This document shows positions 1 to 8,759 of a DNA stretch of 64,000 nucleotides, one piece after another. The notes under the pieces were generated by a model. The model was not told the origin of the DNA, did no database searches, and was given only the letters and a program-made list of their open reading frames with translations. The position numbers and the translations under genes are program-made. The stretch is from Leucobacter salsicius M1-8 (GTDB lineage: Bacteria > Actinomycetota > Actinomycetes > Actinomycetales > Microbacteriaceae): the NCBI RefSeq assembly GCF_000350525.1, contig NZ_AOCN01000022.1, forward strand, positions 186,001 to 250,000, in the 5' to 3' direction. Positions within the stretch are counted from its first letter, which is position 1. Every line of letters begins with the position of its first letter.

Positions 1-2
1 GC

Positions 3-986
<984 letters not shown>

Positions 987-1027
987 TCGCCTAAGCACAC
1001 CTAGCACGCACACACGACAGGAGCACG

Positions 1028-1486
1028 GTGAAGCGCTGGACTGAAGACATTAGGGCCTGGGCCTCGAGTCTGAAGATCAGTGGTTTCACCGTGCTCGTTG
1101 TCGTGTTGGTGATCGGCGGCGGGATCATTGTGAGCCCGAGCCTGTCGACGTTTGTGGCGCAGCAGCGCGAGATCGCTGAGCTGCGCCAGAGCGTCGCCGA
1201 ACATCGCGAGGCAGTCGACGAGATTGATGCCGAGCGCGCAAAGTGGAAGGATCCGGTGTACATCAGGTCGCAGGCCCGCGACCGGCTGTACTACGTGCTT
1301 CCGGGGGAGACCCAGCTCAACGTGATCGACGACATCGTGATGCCCGTCGAGCCCAATGAAGAAACGAACGCTGAGCTCTCGCGCACCGAAACCAACTGGG
1401 CTCGCTCGCTCGCCGCGTCGTTTGTCGCCGCGGGCGTCGCCCCCACCCCAGACCCAGAATCAACACCGAAGGATCCGCAGCAATGA
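1028..1486 (+). CDS. FtsB/DivIC-family septum formation initiator
   Basis: Bitopic cell-division protein of 152 residues, expected to act with FtsL/FtsQ at the septum. One membrane segment (about residues 18-38) is followed by a coiled coil (about 42-75) and the family motif DPVYIRSQARDRLYYVLPGE. The C-terminal 50 residues are acidic and then Pro/Thr-rich, a variable tail. The GTG start is chosen because AGGAG lies 5 bp upstream. Its stop overlaps the next start by 4 bp (ATGA), so it is translationally coupled to DUF501. Function is inferred from family and position after eno. Confidence 0.9.
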   Translation: MKRWTEDIRAWASSLKISGFTVLVVVLVIGGGIIVSPSLSTFVAQQREIAELRQSVAEHREAVDEIDAERAKWKDPVYIRSQARDRLYYVLPGETQLNVIDDIVMPVEPNEETNAELSRTETNWARSLAASFVAAGVAPTPDPESTPKDPQQ

Positions 1487-1974
1487 GCCGCCCACCGTAT
1501 GACGCCCCCACTCCCGCAGACATTGAAGCGGTCAGCGCACAGCTCGCCCGCGAGGCCCGCGGAGTCGTGGGCATTGCCGCACGCACCTCGGCTGGCGAGC
1601 CGACCGTTGTGGCCACGGCGCCGCGCCTGCCCGACGGATCGCCGTTCCCCACGTTCTACTACCTGAGCCACCCCGAGGCCGTAGCTGCGGCGTCACGTCT
1701 CGAAGCAGTTGGTGTCATGAACGAGTTCAATGACATGTTGGCCGAGGACGAAGACATGCGCGCGCAGTATCAGCTGGCGCACGAGGCATACATTGCCGAC
1801 CGCGACAGCGTCGGCGAGGTGCCCGAGCTTGCGGGTATCAGTGCGGGCGGCATGCCCACTCGCGTAAAGTGCCTGCACGCGCTTATGGGGCACGCCCTCG
1901 CGGCCGGCCCAGGAGTGAACCCGATCGGGGATCTGGCACTCGAGCGCTGCGGTTGGAGCCCCAACGCAAGCTAA
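1483..1974 (+). CDS. DUF501 domain protein
   Basis: 163-residue soluble protein of the DUF501 family, of unknown biochemical function. Recognisable features are the segment GVVGIAARTSAGEPTVVATAP, FPTFYYLSHPEAV, and the C-terminal part with MPTRVKCLHALMGHALAAG and NPIGD, which looks like a conserved Cys/His site. It is coupled to the upstream ftsB-like gene by a 4-bp overlap. In many actinobacteria an exopolyphosphatase gene (ppx) follows; here it is absent and ndh follows after 209 bp. Naming rests on family resemblance only. Confidence 0.85.
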   Translation: MSRPPYDAPTPADIEAVSAQLAREARGVVGIAARTSAGEPTVVATAPRLPDGSPFPTFYYLSHPEAVAAASRLEAVGVMNEFNDMLAEDEDMRAQYQLAHEAYIADRDSVGEVPELAGISAGGMPTRVKCLHALMGHALAAGPGVNPIGDLALERCGWSPNAS

Positions 1975-2018
1975 TTATTTCGTCTCGACATAGAAATTGT
2001 GTTGATTCGTGCGTTTTG

Positions 2019-2063
2019 CCCGCATTTTCCGCTGAAGTGGCCCGTAGAGGCTGAAAATGCGGG
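2019..2063 (+). repeat. Inverted repeat in the ndh 5' region
   Basis: Perfect 11-bp arms CCCGCATTTTC (2019-2029) and GAAAATGCGGG (2053-2063) separated by 23 bp, 45 bp after the DUF501 stop and 120 bp before ndh. It could end the upstream transcript (no T-run follows) or be an operator or leader structure for ndh. The 209-bp gap holds no convincing small gene. Confidence 0.5.
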
Positions 2064-2183
2064 TAGAGTAATCCTCTGGGCGGTTTCGCCCATTTTTTCT
2101 GCGCCCGCACTCCGTGGGCCATCCGCGCCCAGTGCACACGCACGGCGCAATTCATAGGCACACTGGTTCAAGGAGACTGCTTC

Positions 2184-3521
2184 GTGGCGAAGAAGATTCT
2201 GATCGTTGGCGGCGGCTACGCCGGCTTCTACACCGCATGGAAGCTCGAGAAGCTGCTGCGCGCAGGCGAGGCAGAGGTGACGATCGTTGATCCGCTCCCT
2301 TACATGGCCTACCTGCCGTTCCTGCCCGAGGTTGCTGCAGGCTCGATCGAGCCGCGTCACGCGGTTGTTGCGCGTCGTCGTCACCTGACGAAGACGGCCA
2401 ACATTGCTGGCAAGGTGACGGGCATCTCGCACGCTACGAAGTCCGTCACGATCACGCCCAACGTGGGCGAGGCGTACGACTTCGCGTACGACCAGATCGT
2501 CATCACGACTGGTTCGGTCTCGCGCACGTTCCCCATCGCGGGCATCGCTGACAACGCAATCGGCATGAAGACCATTGAAGAGGCCGTGGCCGTGCGTGAT
2601 CGCATGGTCGGCAACTTCGAGCGCGCAGCCTCGCTGCCCGCTGGCTCGGCTGAGCGCGCGCGCCTGCTGACGGTCACCGTCGTTGGCGGCGGCTTCGCTG
2701 GCATCGAGACGGTTTCCGAGCTGCGCTCGTTCGCAACCTCGATGCTGCGTCGCTACCCCGAGATCACGTTTGACGAGACGAAGTTCCACCTCGTTGAGGC
2801 AATGGGCCGCATCATGCCCGAGGTTACCGAGAAGCTCGCTGACTGGGTGGTTGCAGACCAGACCCGTCGCGGCGTCGACATCCACCTCAACACCCAGCTG
2901 CAGTCGGCTGAGGGTGGCAACATCGAGCTCTCCACCGGTGAGAAGTTCGAGAGCGACCTCATCGTCTGGACCGCTGGCGTCATGCCCCGTCCCTTCCTGC
3001 GCGGCACCGACCTTCCGATCGGCCCCCGTGGCCACGTGATTGGCAGCCCCTCGCTGCGCATCACCACCGAAGAGGGCGAAGCTCTCGAGGGTGCGTGGAC
3101 CGCTGGCGACACGTCGCAGACTCCCGATATCTCCTCGACCCCCGGCCCCGGCGGCTTCTGCGTTCCCAACGCACAGCACGCAGTGCGCCAGGGGCGTCTG
3201 CTCGCGAAGAACATCGTTGCTGACCTGCGCGGCGAGGGTGTGCGCGAGTACAACCACAAGAACCAGGGCGCAGTTGCTGGCCTCGGCGTAAACAACGGCG
3301 TGTTCAAGTCGGGTGGCGGCGGAATCGCGCTGAAGGGCTACATTGCGTGGCTTGCACACCGCTTCTACCACGGCATGGCGATCCCCACGTGGGAGCGCAA
3401 GTGGCGCGTATTTGGTGGCTGGGTTGGCCACTTCTTCCTCGGTCGCGACATCGTCAACATTGAGGCGACGCAGAACCCCCGCGAGATCTTCGAAGAGTTC
3501 GCTTCACGCCCCAAGGCGTAA
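2184..3521 (+). CDS. ndh: Type II NADH dehydrogenase (NDH-2)
   Basis: Non-proton-pumping NADH:quinone oxidoreductase, a peripheral membrane flavoprotein that feeds electrons to the quinone pool. Two Rossmann folds are visible: FAD-binding IVGGGYAGFYTAWKLE at the N-terminus and NADH-binding VVGGGFAGIETVSEL near residues 165-185; TAGDTSQTP matches the second FAD contact. The 445-residue length fits the family, and the C-terminal third has the hydrophobic/amphipathic segments used for membrane docking. GTG start with AAGGAG about 8 bp upstream. Single-gene unit, closed by a hairpin at 3581-3609. Confidence 0.93.
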   Translation: MAKKILIVGGGYAGFYTAWKLEKLLRAGEAEVTIVDPLPYMAYLPFLPEVAAGSIEPRHAVVARRRHLTKTANIAGKVTGISHATKSVTITPNVGEAYDFAYDQIVITTGSVSRTFPIAGIADNAIGMKTIEEAVAVRDRMVGNFERAASLPAGSAERARLLTVTVVGGGFAGIETVSELRSFATSMLRRYPEITFDETKFHLVEAMGRIMPEVTEKLADWVVADQTRRGVDIHLNTQLQSAEGGNIELSTGEKFESDLIVWTAGVMPRPFLRGTDLPIGPRGHVIGSPSLRITTEEGEALEGAWTAGDTSQTPDISSTPGPGGFCVPNAQHAVRQGRLLAKNIVADLRGEGVREYNHKNQGAVAGLGVNNGVFKSGGGGIALKGYIAWLAHRFYHGMAIPTWERKWRVFGGWVGHFFLGRDIVNIEATQNPREIFEEFASRPKA

Positions 3522-3580
3522 TCGTTCCCGGGGCTGATCGCGAGATCAGCTCCCGTGGACCGATGTAGGTCAACGACTCA

Positions 3581-3609
3581 GGCCCCACAAGCTCGATGCT
3601 TGTGGGGCC
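3581..3609. terminator. Hairpin between ndh and the convergent regulator
   Basis: Perfect 12-bp stem (GGCCCCACAAGC with GCTTGTGGGGCC) and 5-nt loop, in the gap between two convergent genes; no long T-run, so likely a bidirectional terminator of the GC-rich type. Confidence 0.8.
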
Positions 3610-3628
3610 TGATTCGTTTGCCGCGCGT

Positions 3629-5101
3629 CTACGCCTTCTCGGGGGCGTGCTTTGAGAGAAACTCGTACATCTCGGTGTCATCCACTCCGGGGAACGTGCC
3701 CGTCGGAAGCGGTGAGAGCACGTGCTGGTGCATGCGGGCGCTGGGCCACGCCTTGCCTCGCCAGCGCTCCAGCTGGTTGTCGGCGGGGGTGCGGCAGCAC
3801 TCGTCATCGGGACAGGTCGAGACCATGCGGCCATTCGTGTCGCGCCCGCGAAACCACTTTGCGTCGTCGAACCGCACCCCACAGGCGATCGCGAACGGTC
3901 CCAGCTCGGCATCACCGGTCTGCACGCTCGTCCAAAACGTTCCCTCGGGGGTATCGGTGTACTGGTAAAACTCGCTCGTGCGGTTCTTGCGATCGAATGC
4001 GCTGCGCCCGCCCCACTTGTGGCACAGCACCTCGCCCTCGATCGAGCCCGAATCGTCACTGGGGAATGGAAGGCCGTCGTTTTCGTAGCCACGCACGAGG
4101 GTGCCCGATCCGTCAGCGCGATAGTGGTGCACCTGGAGCCCCAGGTGGCGCGTCGCGATATTCGTGAACCGGTGCGCGGCTGCCTCGTGTGTGACCCCAA
4201 AGGCATCTCGAAAGTCCTCGATGGCCAGGTTGCGATTGCGCTTGGCGGACTGCAGGAACTCCACGGCACGCGCCTCGGGAATAAGGCAAGCCGCAGCGAA
4301 GTAGTTGATCTGCAGCCGCTGTTCGAGAAACTCTGCATAGCTCGCGGGCTCCGTGTGCCCCAGCACCCGGTGTCCCATCGCCTGGAGGGCGAGCGATCGC
4401 AGCCCATGCCCGCCCGGAATCGATGTGGGCGGCAGGTAAATACGCCCGTTCTCGAGATCGGTGATGCTGCGGGTATTTGAGGGGAGCTCGTCAACAAAAG
4501 TGAGGGTGAAGCCGAGCAGCTCGGCGAGCATCGCCACCTCGCGGTGCGTAACGGCCCCGGCGCCGTGCCCAATGCGTCGCATGAGGTCAGAGGCCACGAG
4601 CTCGATGTCATGCACGTAGTTGTCGCGCGCCGTCATTTGGAGTCGGATCTCGGTGTTGGCGCGGCGGGCTTCCTCGCTCGACGCCGCGGCGGCGCGTGAG
4701 CGCCTCGCCAGCTCGCGGTGCATGCCGACAAGGGACTTCAAAGCGTCGTCGCCCAGGGTGCGGGGCGCGCGCACATGGGGGAGTCCGAGGCGTAGGTACC
4801 CCGGGGCCGATTGCGCGCGCTCGAGTTCGATTTCGAGGGCGCTGCGCGGATCCGGAGCTTCGCGGCGCAGCAGCTCAGCCGGGTCGACCCCCAGCTCGCG
4901 TGCGATTGCCTGGAGCAGCGTGAGCTTCGGTTCGCGGCGGCCATTCTCGATCAGAGAGAGCTGGCTGGCGACGACGCCAACGCGTTCGCCGAGCTGGCCC
5001 AGGGTGAGCCCCGCTTTCGATCGAAGGTGTCGAATGCGTTTACCCATGACGAGGCGATCGAGCGCTGCGGGGTTCTGGCCGGGAGCCGGGTCTTGCATCA
5101 T
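3629..5101 (-). CDS. RamB-like XRE/ScfR-family transcriptional regulator
   Basis: 490-residue DNA-binding protein related to RamB, the actinobacterial regulator of acetate, propionate and glyoxylate metabolism. An N-terminal XRE helix-turn-helix (about residues 20-75, with LTLGQLGERVGVVASQLSLIENGRREPKL) is followed by an ImmA/IrrE-like middle domain (with GHRVLGHTEP) and the ScfR C-terminal domain with clustered cysteines (CHKWGG, IACGVR, CPDDECC). It is divergent from pckG with 132 bp between starts, so direct control of gluconeogenic PEP carboxykinase and of itself is a reasonable inference. Two ATG codons in tandem; the upstream one is used. Confidence 0.88.
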   Translation of the reverse strand: MMQDPAPGQNPAALDRLVMGKRIRHLRSKAGLTLGQLGERVGVVASQLSLIENGRREPKLTLLQAIARELGVDPAELLRREAPDPRSALEIELERAQSAPGYLRLGLPHVRAPRTLGDDALKSLVGMHRELARRSRAAAASSEEARRANTEIRLQMTARDNYVHDIELVASDLMRRIGHGAGAVTHREVAMLAELLGFTLTFVDELPSNTRSITDLENGRIYLPPTSIPGGHGLRSLALQAMGHRVLGHTEPASYAEFLEQRLQINYFAAACLIPEARAVEFLQSAKRNRNLAIEDFRDAFGVTHEAAAHRFTNIATRHLGLQVHHYRADGSGTLVRGYENDGLPFPSDDSGSIEGEVLCHKWGGRSAFDRKNRTSEFYQYTDTPEGTFWTSVQTGDAELGPFAIACGVRFDDAKWFRGRDTNGRMVSTCPDDECCRTPADNQLERWRGKAWPSARMHQHVLSPLPTGTFPGVDDTEMYEFLSKHAPEKA

Positions 5102-5115
5102 GTTTTTGACTATAC

Positions 5116-5137
5116 GGCAATAATCTAGAAAATTGCC
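5116..5137. promoter_or_regulatory. Possible operator between ramB-like gene and pckG
   Basis: Inverted repeat GGCAAT-N10-ATTGCC inside the 132-bp divergent region. It lies 15 bp from the regulator start, where autoregulation would act. Whether RamB binds here is untested, and the match to a published RamB site is weak. Confidence 0.4.
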
Positions 5138-5233
5138 AGCCGGTTTGGTGAATGGGGGGTGAATTAAGGCGTGAAAATAGAGATGTCACCGATTCTTCAC
5201 CGCAGGGTGTGACTCACTAGGAGATAAACCGTT

Positions 5234-7084
5234 ATGGGCAGTAGCGAAACAGCCGAGGCAACAATGACGATCGCGGAGCTCGTTCGAGCGCAAGCGACGA
5301 CTTCTAACACCGAGGTGCTCGCCTGGGTGACTGAGGTAGCCGAATTGACCCAGCCCGACGCGGTCGTCTGGTGCGATGGTTCGCAGGACGAGTGGAACCA
5401 CCTCACGACCGAGATGGTCGAAGCTGGCACGCTGATCCGCCTGAACAAGGACCTGCGCCCCGGGAGCTTCCTCGCTCGCTCTCACCCGGCCGATGTGGCC
5501 CGCGTTGAGGATCGCACCTTCATCTGCTCGGAGAATGAGTCCGATGCTGGCCCCACGAACAACTGGGTTGCCCCCGACGCGATGAAGGCCGAGCTCATGC
5601 CGTTCTTCGCGGGTTCGATGCGCGGCCGCACCATGTACGTGGTGCCCTTCTCCATGGGCCCCGTCGGCGGAGCCATCACGCAGCTCGGCATCGAGATCAC
5701 CGACTCGCCCTACGCCGTGCTCAACATGCGCATCATGACCCGCATGGGTCAGGCTGCCCTCGACGGTATTTCCTCGGGAAGCGAGTGGGTGCGCACCGTG
5801 CACTCGGTCGGCATGCCCCTCGAAGCTGGCCAGAGCGACGTCGCCTGGCCCTGCAGCGACACCAAGTACATCACGCACTTCCCCGAGACCCTCGAGGTAT
5901 GGTCGTACGGCTCGGGCTACGGCGGAAACGCACTGCTCTCGAAGAAGTGCTTCGCGCTGCGCATTGCTAGCGTCATGGGCAAGAACGAAGGCTGGCTCGC
6001 AGAGCACATGCTGCTCCTCAAGCTCACGAACACTGCGACGAACAAGGCCTACCACCTGTCGGCAGCGTTCCCCTCGGCCTGTGGCAAGACGAACCTCGCC
6101 ATGCTCCAGCCGACGATCCCCGGCTGGAAGGTCGAGACGATCGGTGACGACATCGCTTGGCTGCGCCCCGGTACCGACGGGCGGCTCTACGCGATCAACC
6201 CCGAGGCTGGCTTCTTTGGCGTCGCACCCGGCACCGGTGAAACCACCAACCCCGTCGCGGTCGACACCATGTGGGGCAACACCATCTTCACGAACGTCGC
6301 GCTGACCGACGAGGGCGACGTGTGGTGGGAGGGCAAGACCGATGAGGTGCCCGATCACCTCATCGACTGGCAGGGCAACGACTGGACTCCCGAGTCCGGC
6401 CGCGTCGCCGCTCACCCCAACTCGCGCTTCACCGTGCCGATCCAGCAGACGCCCACGCTCGCGCAGGACTGGTACGAGCAGAACGGCGTGCCGCTCGACG
6501 CGATCCTGTTCGGTGGCCGCCGCGCCACCAACATCCCGCTTGTCGCCAAGTCGCTCTCGTGGGAGCACGGCGTGTTCATGGGCGCGACCGTCTCGTCTGA
6601 GAAGACCGCTGCTCAGGAGGGCACCGTAGGTGAACTGCGCCGCGATCCCTTCGCAATGCTGCCGTTCTGCGGCTACAACATGGCCGACTACTGGGGCCAC
6701 TGGCTCGAGATCGGCGAGAAGATGGGCGACAAGGCTCCCAAGATCTTCCAGGTCAACTGGTTCCGTAAGGGTGCAGACGGCCGTTTCCTGTGGCCCGGCT
6801 TTGGTGACAACTCACGCGTGATTGACTGGGTCATTCGCAGCGTCGAGGGCGATGTCACCGGCGAGCTCACCGCGATCGGTACGGTACCCGCTGCGGGCGA
6901 GCTCAACCTCGACGGCATCGAGGTTCCCGAGGCCGACCTCGCCGAGCTCTTCGCGATCGACGCCACCTCGTGGCTCGCCGAGGCGGACCTCACCGAGGAG
7001 TTCTTTGCTCAGTTCGGTGACCGCCTGCCCACGGCCATGTCGGCCCAGCTCGATGGCCTGCGTGGCCGCCTGAGCGCCGAGTAA
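5234..7084 (+). CDS. pckG: Phosphoenolpyruvate carboxykinase (GTP)
   Basis: Converts oxaloacetate and GTP to PEP, GDP and CO2, the gluconeogenic entry step from TCA-cycle carbon. The 616-residue length and motifs are those of the GTP enzyme: [20 protein letters not shown], the P-loop variant [13 protein letters not shown] (the hyper-reactive Cys loop), GDDIAWL and [11 protein letters not shown]. Start ATG is preceded by TAGGAG about 10 bp upstream. It sits divergently from a RamB-like regulator and ends at a very strong terminator. Secure identification. Confidence 0.97.
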   Translation: MGSSETAEATMTIAELVRAQATTSNTEVLAWVTEVAELTQPDAVVWCDGSQDEWNHLTTEMVEAGTLIRLNKDLRPGSFLARSHPADVARVEDRTFICSENESDAGPTNNWVAPDAMKAELMPFFAGSMRGRTMYVVPFSMGPVGGAITQLGIEITDSPYAVLNMRIMTRMGQAALDGISSGSEWVRTVHSVGMPLEAGQSDVAWPCSDTKYITHFPETLEVWSYGSGYGGNALLSKKCFALRIASVMGKNEGWLAEHMLLLKLTNTATNKAYHLSAAFPSACGKTNLAMLQPTIPGWKVETIGDDIAWLRPGTDGRLYAINPEAGFFGVAPGTGETTNPVAVDTMWGNTIFTNVALTDEGDVWWEGKTDEVPDHLIDWQGNDWTPESGRVAAHPNSRFTVPIQQTPTLAQDWYEQNGVPLDAILFGGRRATNIPLVAKSLSWEHGVFMGATVSSEKTAAQEGTVGELRRDPFAMLPFCGYNMADYWGHWLEIGEKMGDKAPKIFQVNWFRKGADGRFLWPGFGDNSRVIDWVIRSVEGDVTGELTAIGTVPAAGELNLDGIEVPEADLAELFAIDATSWLAEADLTEEFFAQFGDRLPTAMSAQLDGLRGRLSAE

Positions 7085-7114
7085 TAAGTTTGCCTGCAAC
7101 GCAGGCGCGAGACC

Positions 7115-7157
7115 GTAAGCCCCGCCGTTCTGCCCAACGGCGGGGCTTACTCGTTTT
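7115..7157 (+). terminator. Rho-independent terminator of pckG
   Basis: Perfect 15-bp stem (7115-7129 with 7136-7150), 6-nt loop CTGCCC, then TCGTTTTT. Textbook intrinsic terminator separating pckG from the tRNA gene. Confidence 0.93.
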
Positions 7158-7200
7158 TGGTGCGCGCGATATGTGGCACGATAGACGAGGCGAGAAACCA

Positions 7201-7277
7201 CCCCCTATAGCCCAATTGGCAGAGGCAGCTGACTTAAAATCAGCACAGTCTGGGTTCGAGTCCCAGTGGGGGGACCA
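7201..7277 (+). tRNA. tRNA-Leu (anticodon UAA), short variable arm
   Basis: Full cloverleaf: acceptor CCCCCTA (7201-7207) with TGGGGGG (7267-7273), anticodon stem GCTGA/TCAGC with loop CTTAAAA giving anticodon TAA at 7235-7237, T arm CTGGG-TTCGAGT-CCCAG, discriminator A and encoded CCA. The anticodon reads UUA (leucine). The variable region is only 5 nt (ACAGT), whereas leucine tRNAs normally have a long variable arm; see findings. Confidence 0.9.
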
Positions 7278-7300
7278 ACCGCACCACATAGACTTGGCGC

Positions 7301-7450
7301 GTGCTGTTCGCCAAAGTCATTCTCATCATCGCGATTGTGCTCGCGGCCGCCCTCGGGGTGTTCATGCGCGTGCGTGCGTGGCGCAGGCGTAAACAAGCTG
7401 AGCGGGCGCGATGGAACGCCGAGCTCGCGCGCGATCTGCGCGACCTCTGA
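7301..7450 (+). CDS. Small single-pass membrane protein (49 aa)
   Basis: Frame of 49 residues beginning MLFAKVILIIAIVL and ending DLRDL. Residues 2-23 form one hydrophobic membrane segment; the rest is strongly basic (RVRAWRRRKQ) and then helical, so the C-terminus should face the cytoplasm. The GTG start lies exactly 6 nt after TAGACT (7289-7294), the leaderless-start pattern repeated in this window. It lies 23 bp after the tRNA and 46 bp before the PLP gene. No function can be assigned. Confidence 0.55.
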   Translation: MLFAKVILIIAIVLAAALGVFMRVRAWRRRKQAERARWNAELARDLRDL

Positions 7451-7496
7451 GGCATCCTTGCTGCGCCGCCAAGCTCCGCTCGCATAGACTGCGACT

Positions 7497-8759
7497 ATGT
7501 CATTCGACCTCACCGAAGAGGAGCTGCTTGCCGCAGCAACGCGCGAGGCCTGGCTCGATCCGGATCGCTACTGGCGTTCCATACATGACGCAGTGCGCGA
7601 GCATTCTGGCCCCGTGGTCGCGTTGTCGCTCCCGGCACTCACCCGCAACGCCCACGACCTGACCAGGCGGGCCGGTGGGATTCCCATTCGCGTCGCGAGC
7701 AAATCAGTGCGTTCGCGAGCAGTGCTCGACGCAGTGCTCGGGCTGCCGGGGTACCGCGGCGTACTGGCATACTCCCTGCCCGAGGCGCTCTGGCTCGCGC
7801 AGGGCGAGACTGGCGTCGACGACGTCGTCGTCGCGTACCCGAGTGTCGACCGTGCGGCCCTCGCGCGGCTTGCCACCAGCGAAGATCTCGCGGCACGGGT
7901 GACCGTGATGATTGATGACCCGCGGCAGCTGGATCTGATCGACGAGGTCGTGCGCCCCCATAATCGCGCGCGTCTCCGCGTCTGTATCGACCTGGACTGC
8001 TCGTGGAAGTCACCCCTCCTTGGCCACATCGGCGTGCATCGCTCGCCCGTGCACGACCCGGAGCAGGCGGAGTGGCTCGCGGCGCACATTGCGGGGCGTG
8101 CCGGGTTTACGCTCGTGGGTGTGATGGCCTATGAGGCCCAGATCGCCGGGGTTGCCGACCGCCCGGCGGGTAAACCGGCCGCCGGCGCGCTGATGCGCGC
8201 GGTGCAACGCGCGAGCGGCAGCGAGCTCGCCGAACGGCGGGCCGAAGCGATCGCTCGTGTGCGCGGCGTAACCGAGCTTGAGTTCGTCAATGGTGGCGGC
8301 ACCGGATCTGTTGAACGCACCGCCGCCGAGGCCGCTGTCACCGAGGTGGCCGCGGGCAGCGGACTCTACGGCCCCCATATCTTCGACCGCTACGAGGCCT
8401 TCGACGTGGCTCCGGCGGTCGGATTCGGGCTCGATGTGGTGCGTAAGTCTTCCCCCGACCGGGCCACTCTGTTCGGTGGCGGGTGGATCGCCTCGGGGCC
8501 CACGGCGCCCGACCGCTCCCCGCTGCCCGTCTGGCCCGCGGGGCTCTCCTACGAGCCGCGCGAGGGCGCCGGCGAGGTACAGACCCCGCTGCGGGGAGCC
8601 GCCGCGCGCTCCCTTGAGGTGGGCGATCGCGTGTGGCTGCGGCACGCGAAGGCCGGCGAGATCATGGAGCATGTGACGCACATCGTGCCCATTAGCGCGG
8701 CCGACCAAGCGCTCGAACCGATCACAACCTACCGAGGCGAAGGGCAGTGCTTTCTATGA
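7497..8759 (+). CDS. PLP-dependent amino acid deaminase/aldolase (alanine-racemase-fold)
   Basis: 420-residue fold-type III PLP enzyme related to D-threonine aldolases and D-serine deaminases. The N-terminal TIM-barrel (alanine racemase N-domain) carries the likely PLP lysine K69 in RVASKSV, followed by LAYSLPEALWLA and VCIDLDCSW; the C-terminal beta domain has the His/Cys-type metal region (RHAKAGEIMEHV). Substrate is unknown. Leaderless start: TAGACT at 7485-7490 and ATG 6 nt later. Its stop overlaps the next gene by 4 bp, so it is coupled to a sugar-lactone oxidase; a comparable pairing is known to me from mycobacteria (Rv1769/Rv1771 region, from memory). Confidence 0.85.
   Translation: MSFDLTEEELLAAATREAWLDPDRYWRSIHDAVREHSGPVVALSLPALTRNAHDLTRRAGGIPIRVASKSVRSRAVLDAVLGLPGYRGVLAYSLPEALWLAQGETGVDDVVVAYPSVDRAALARLATSEDLAARVTVMIDDPRQLDLIDEVVRPHNRARLRVCIDLDCSWKSPLLGHIGVHRSPVHDPEQAEWLAAHIAGRAGFTLVGVMAYEAQIAGVADRPAGKPAAGALMRAVQRASGSELAERRAEAIARVRGVTELEFVNGGGTGSVERTAAEAAVTEVAAGSGLYGPHIFDRYEAFDVAPAVGFGLDVVRKSSPDRATLFGGGWIASGPTAPDRSPLPVWPAGLSYEPREGAGEVQTPLRGAAARSLEVGDRVWLRHAKAGEIMEHVTHIVPISAADQALEPITTYRGEGQCFL

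Noticed and set aside
1971-3431. 486-codon open frame antisense to ndh
   Set aside because: Same reason: mirrors the NDH-2 gene, no ribosome binding site, unlike any protein.
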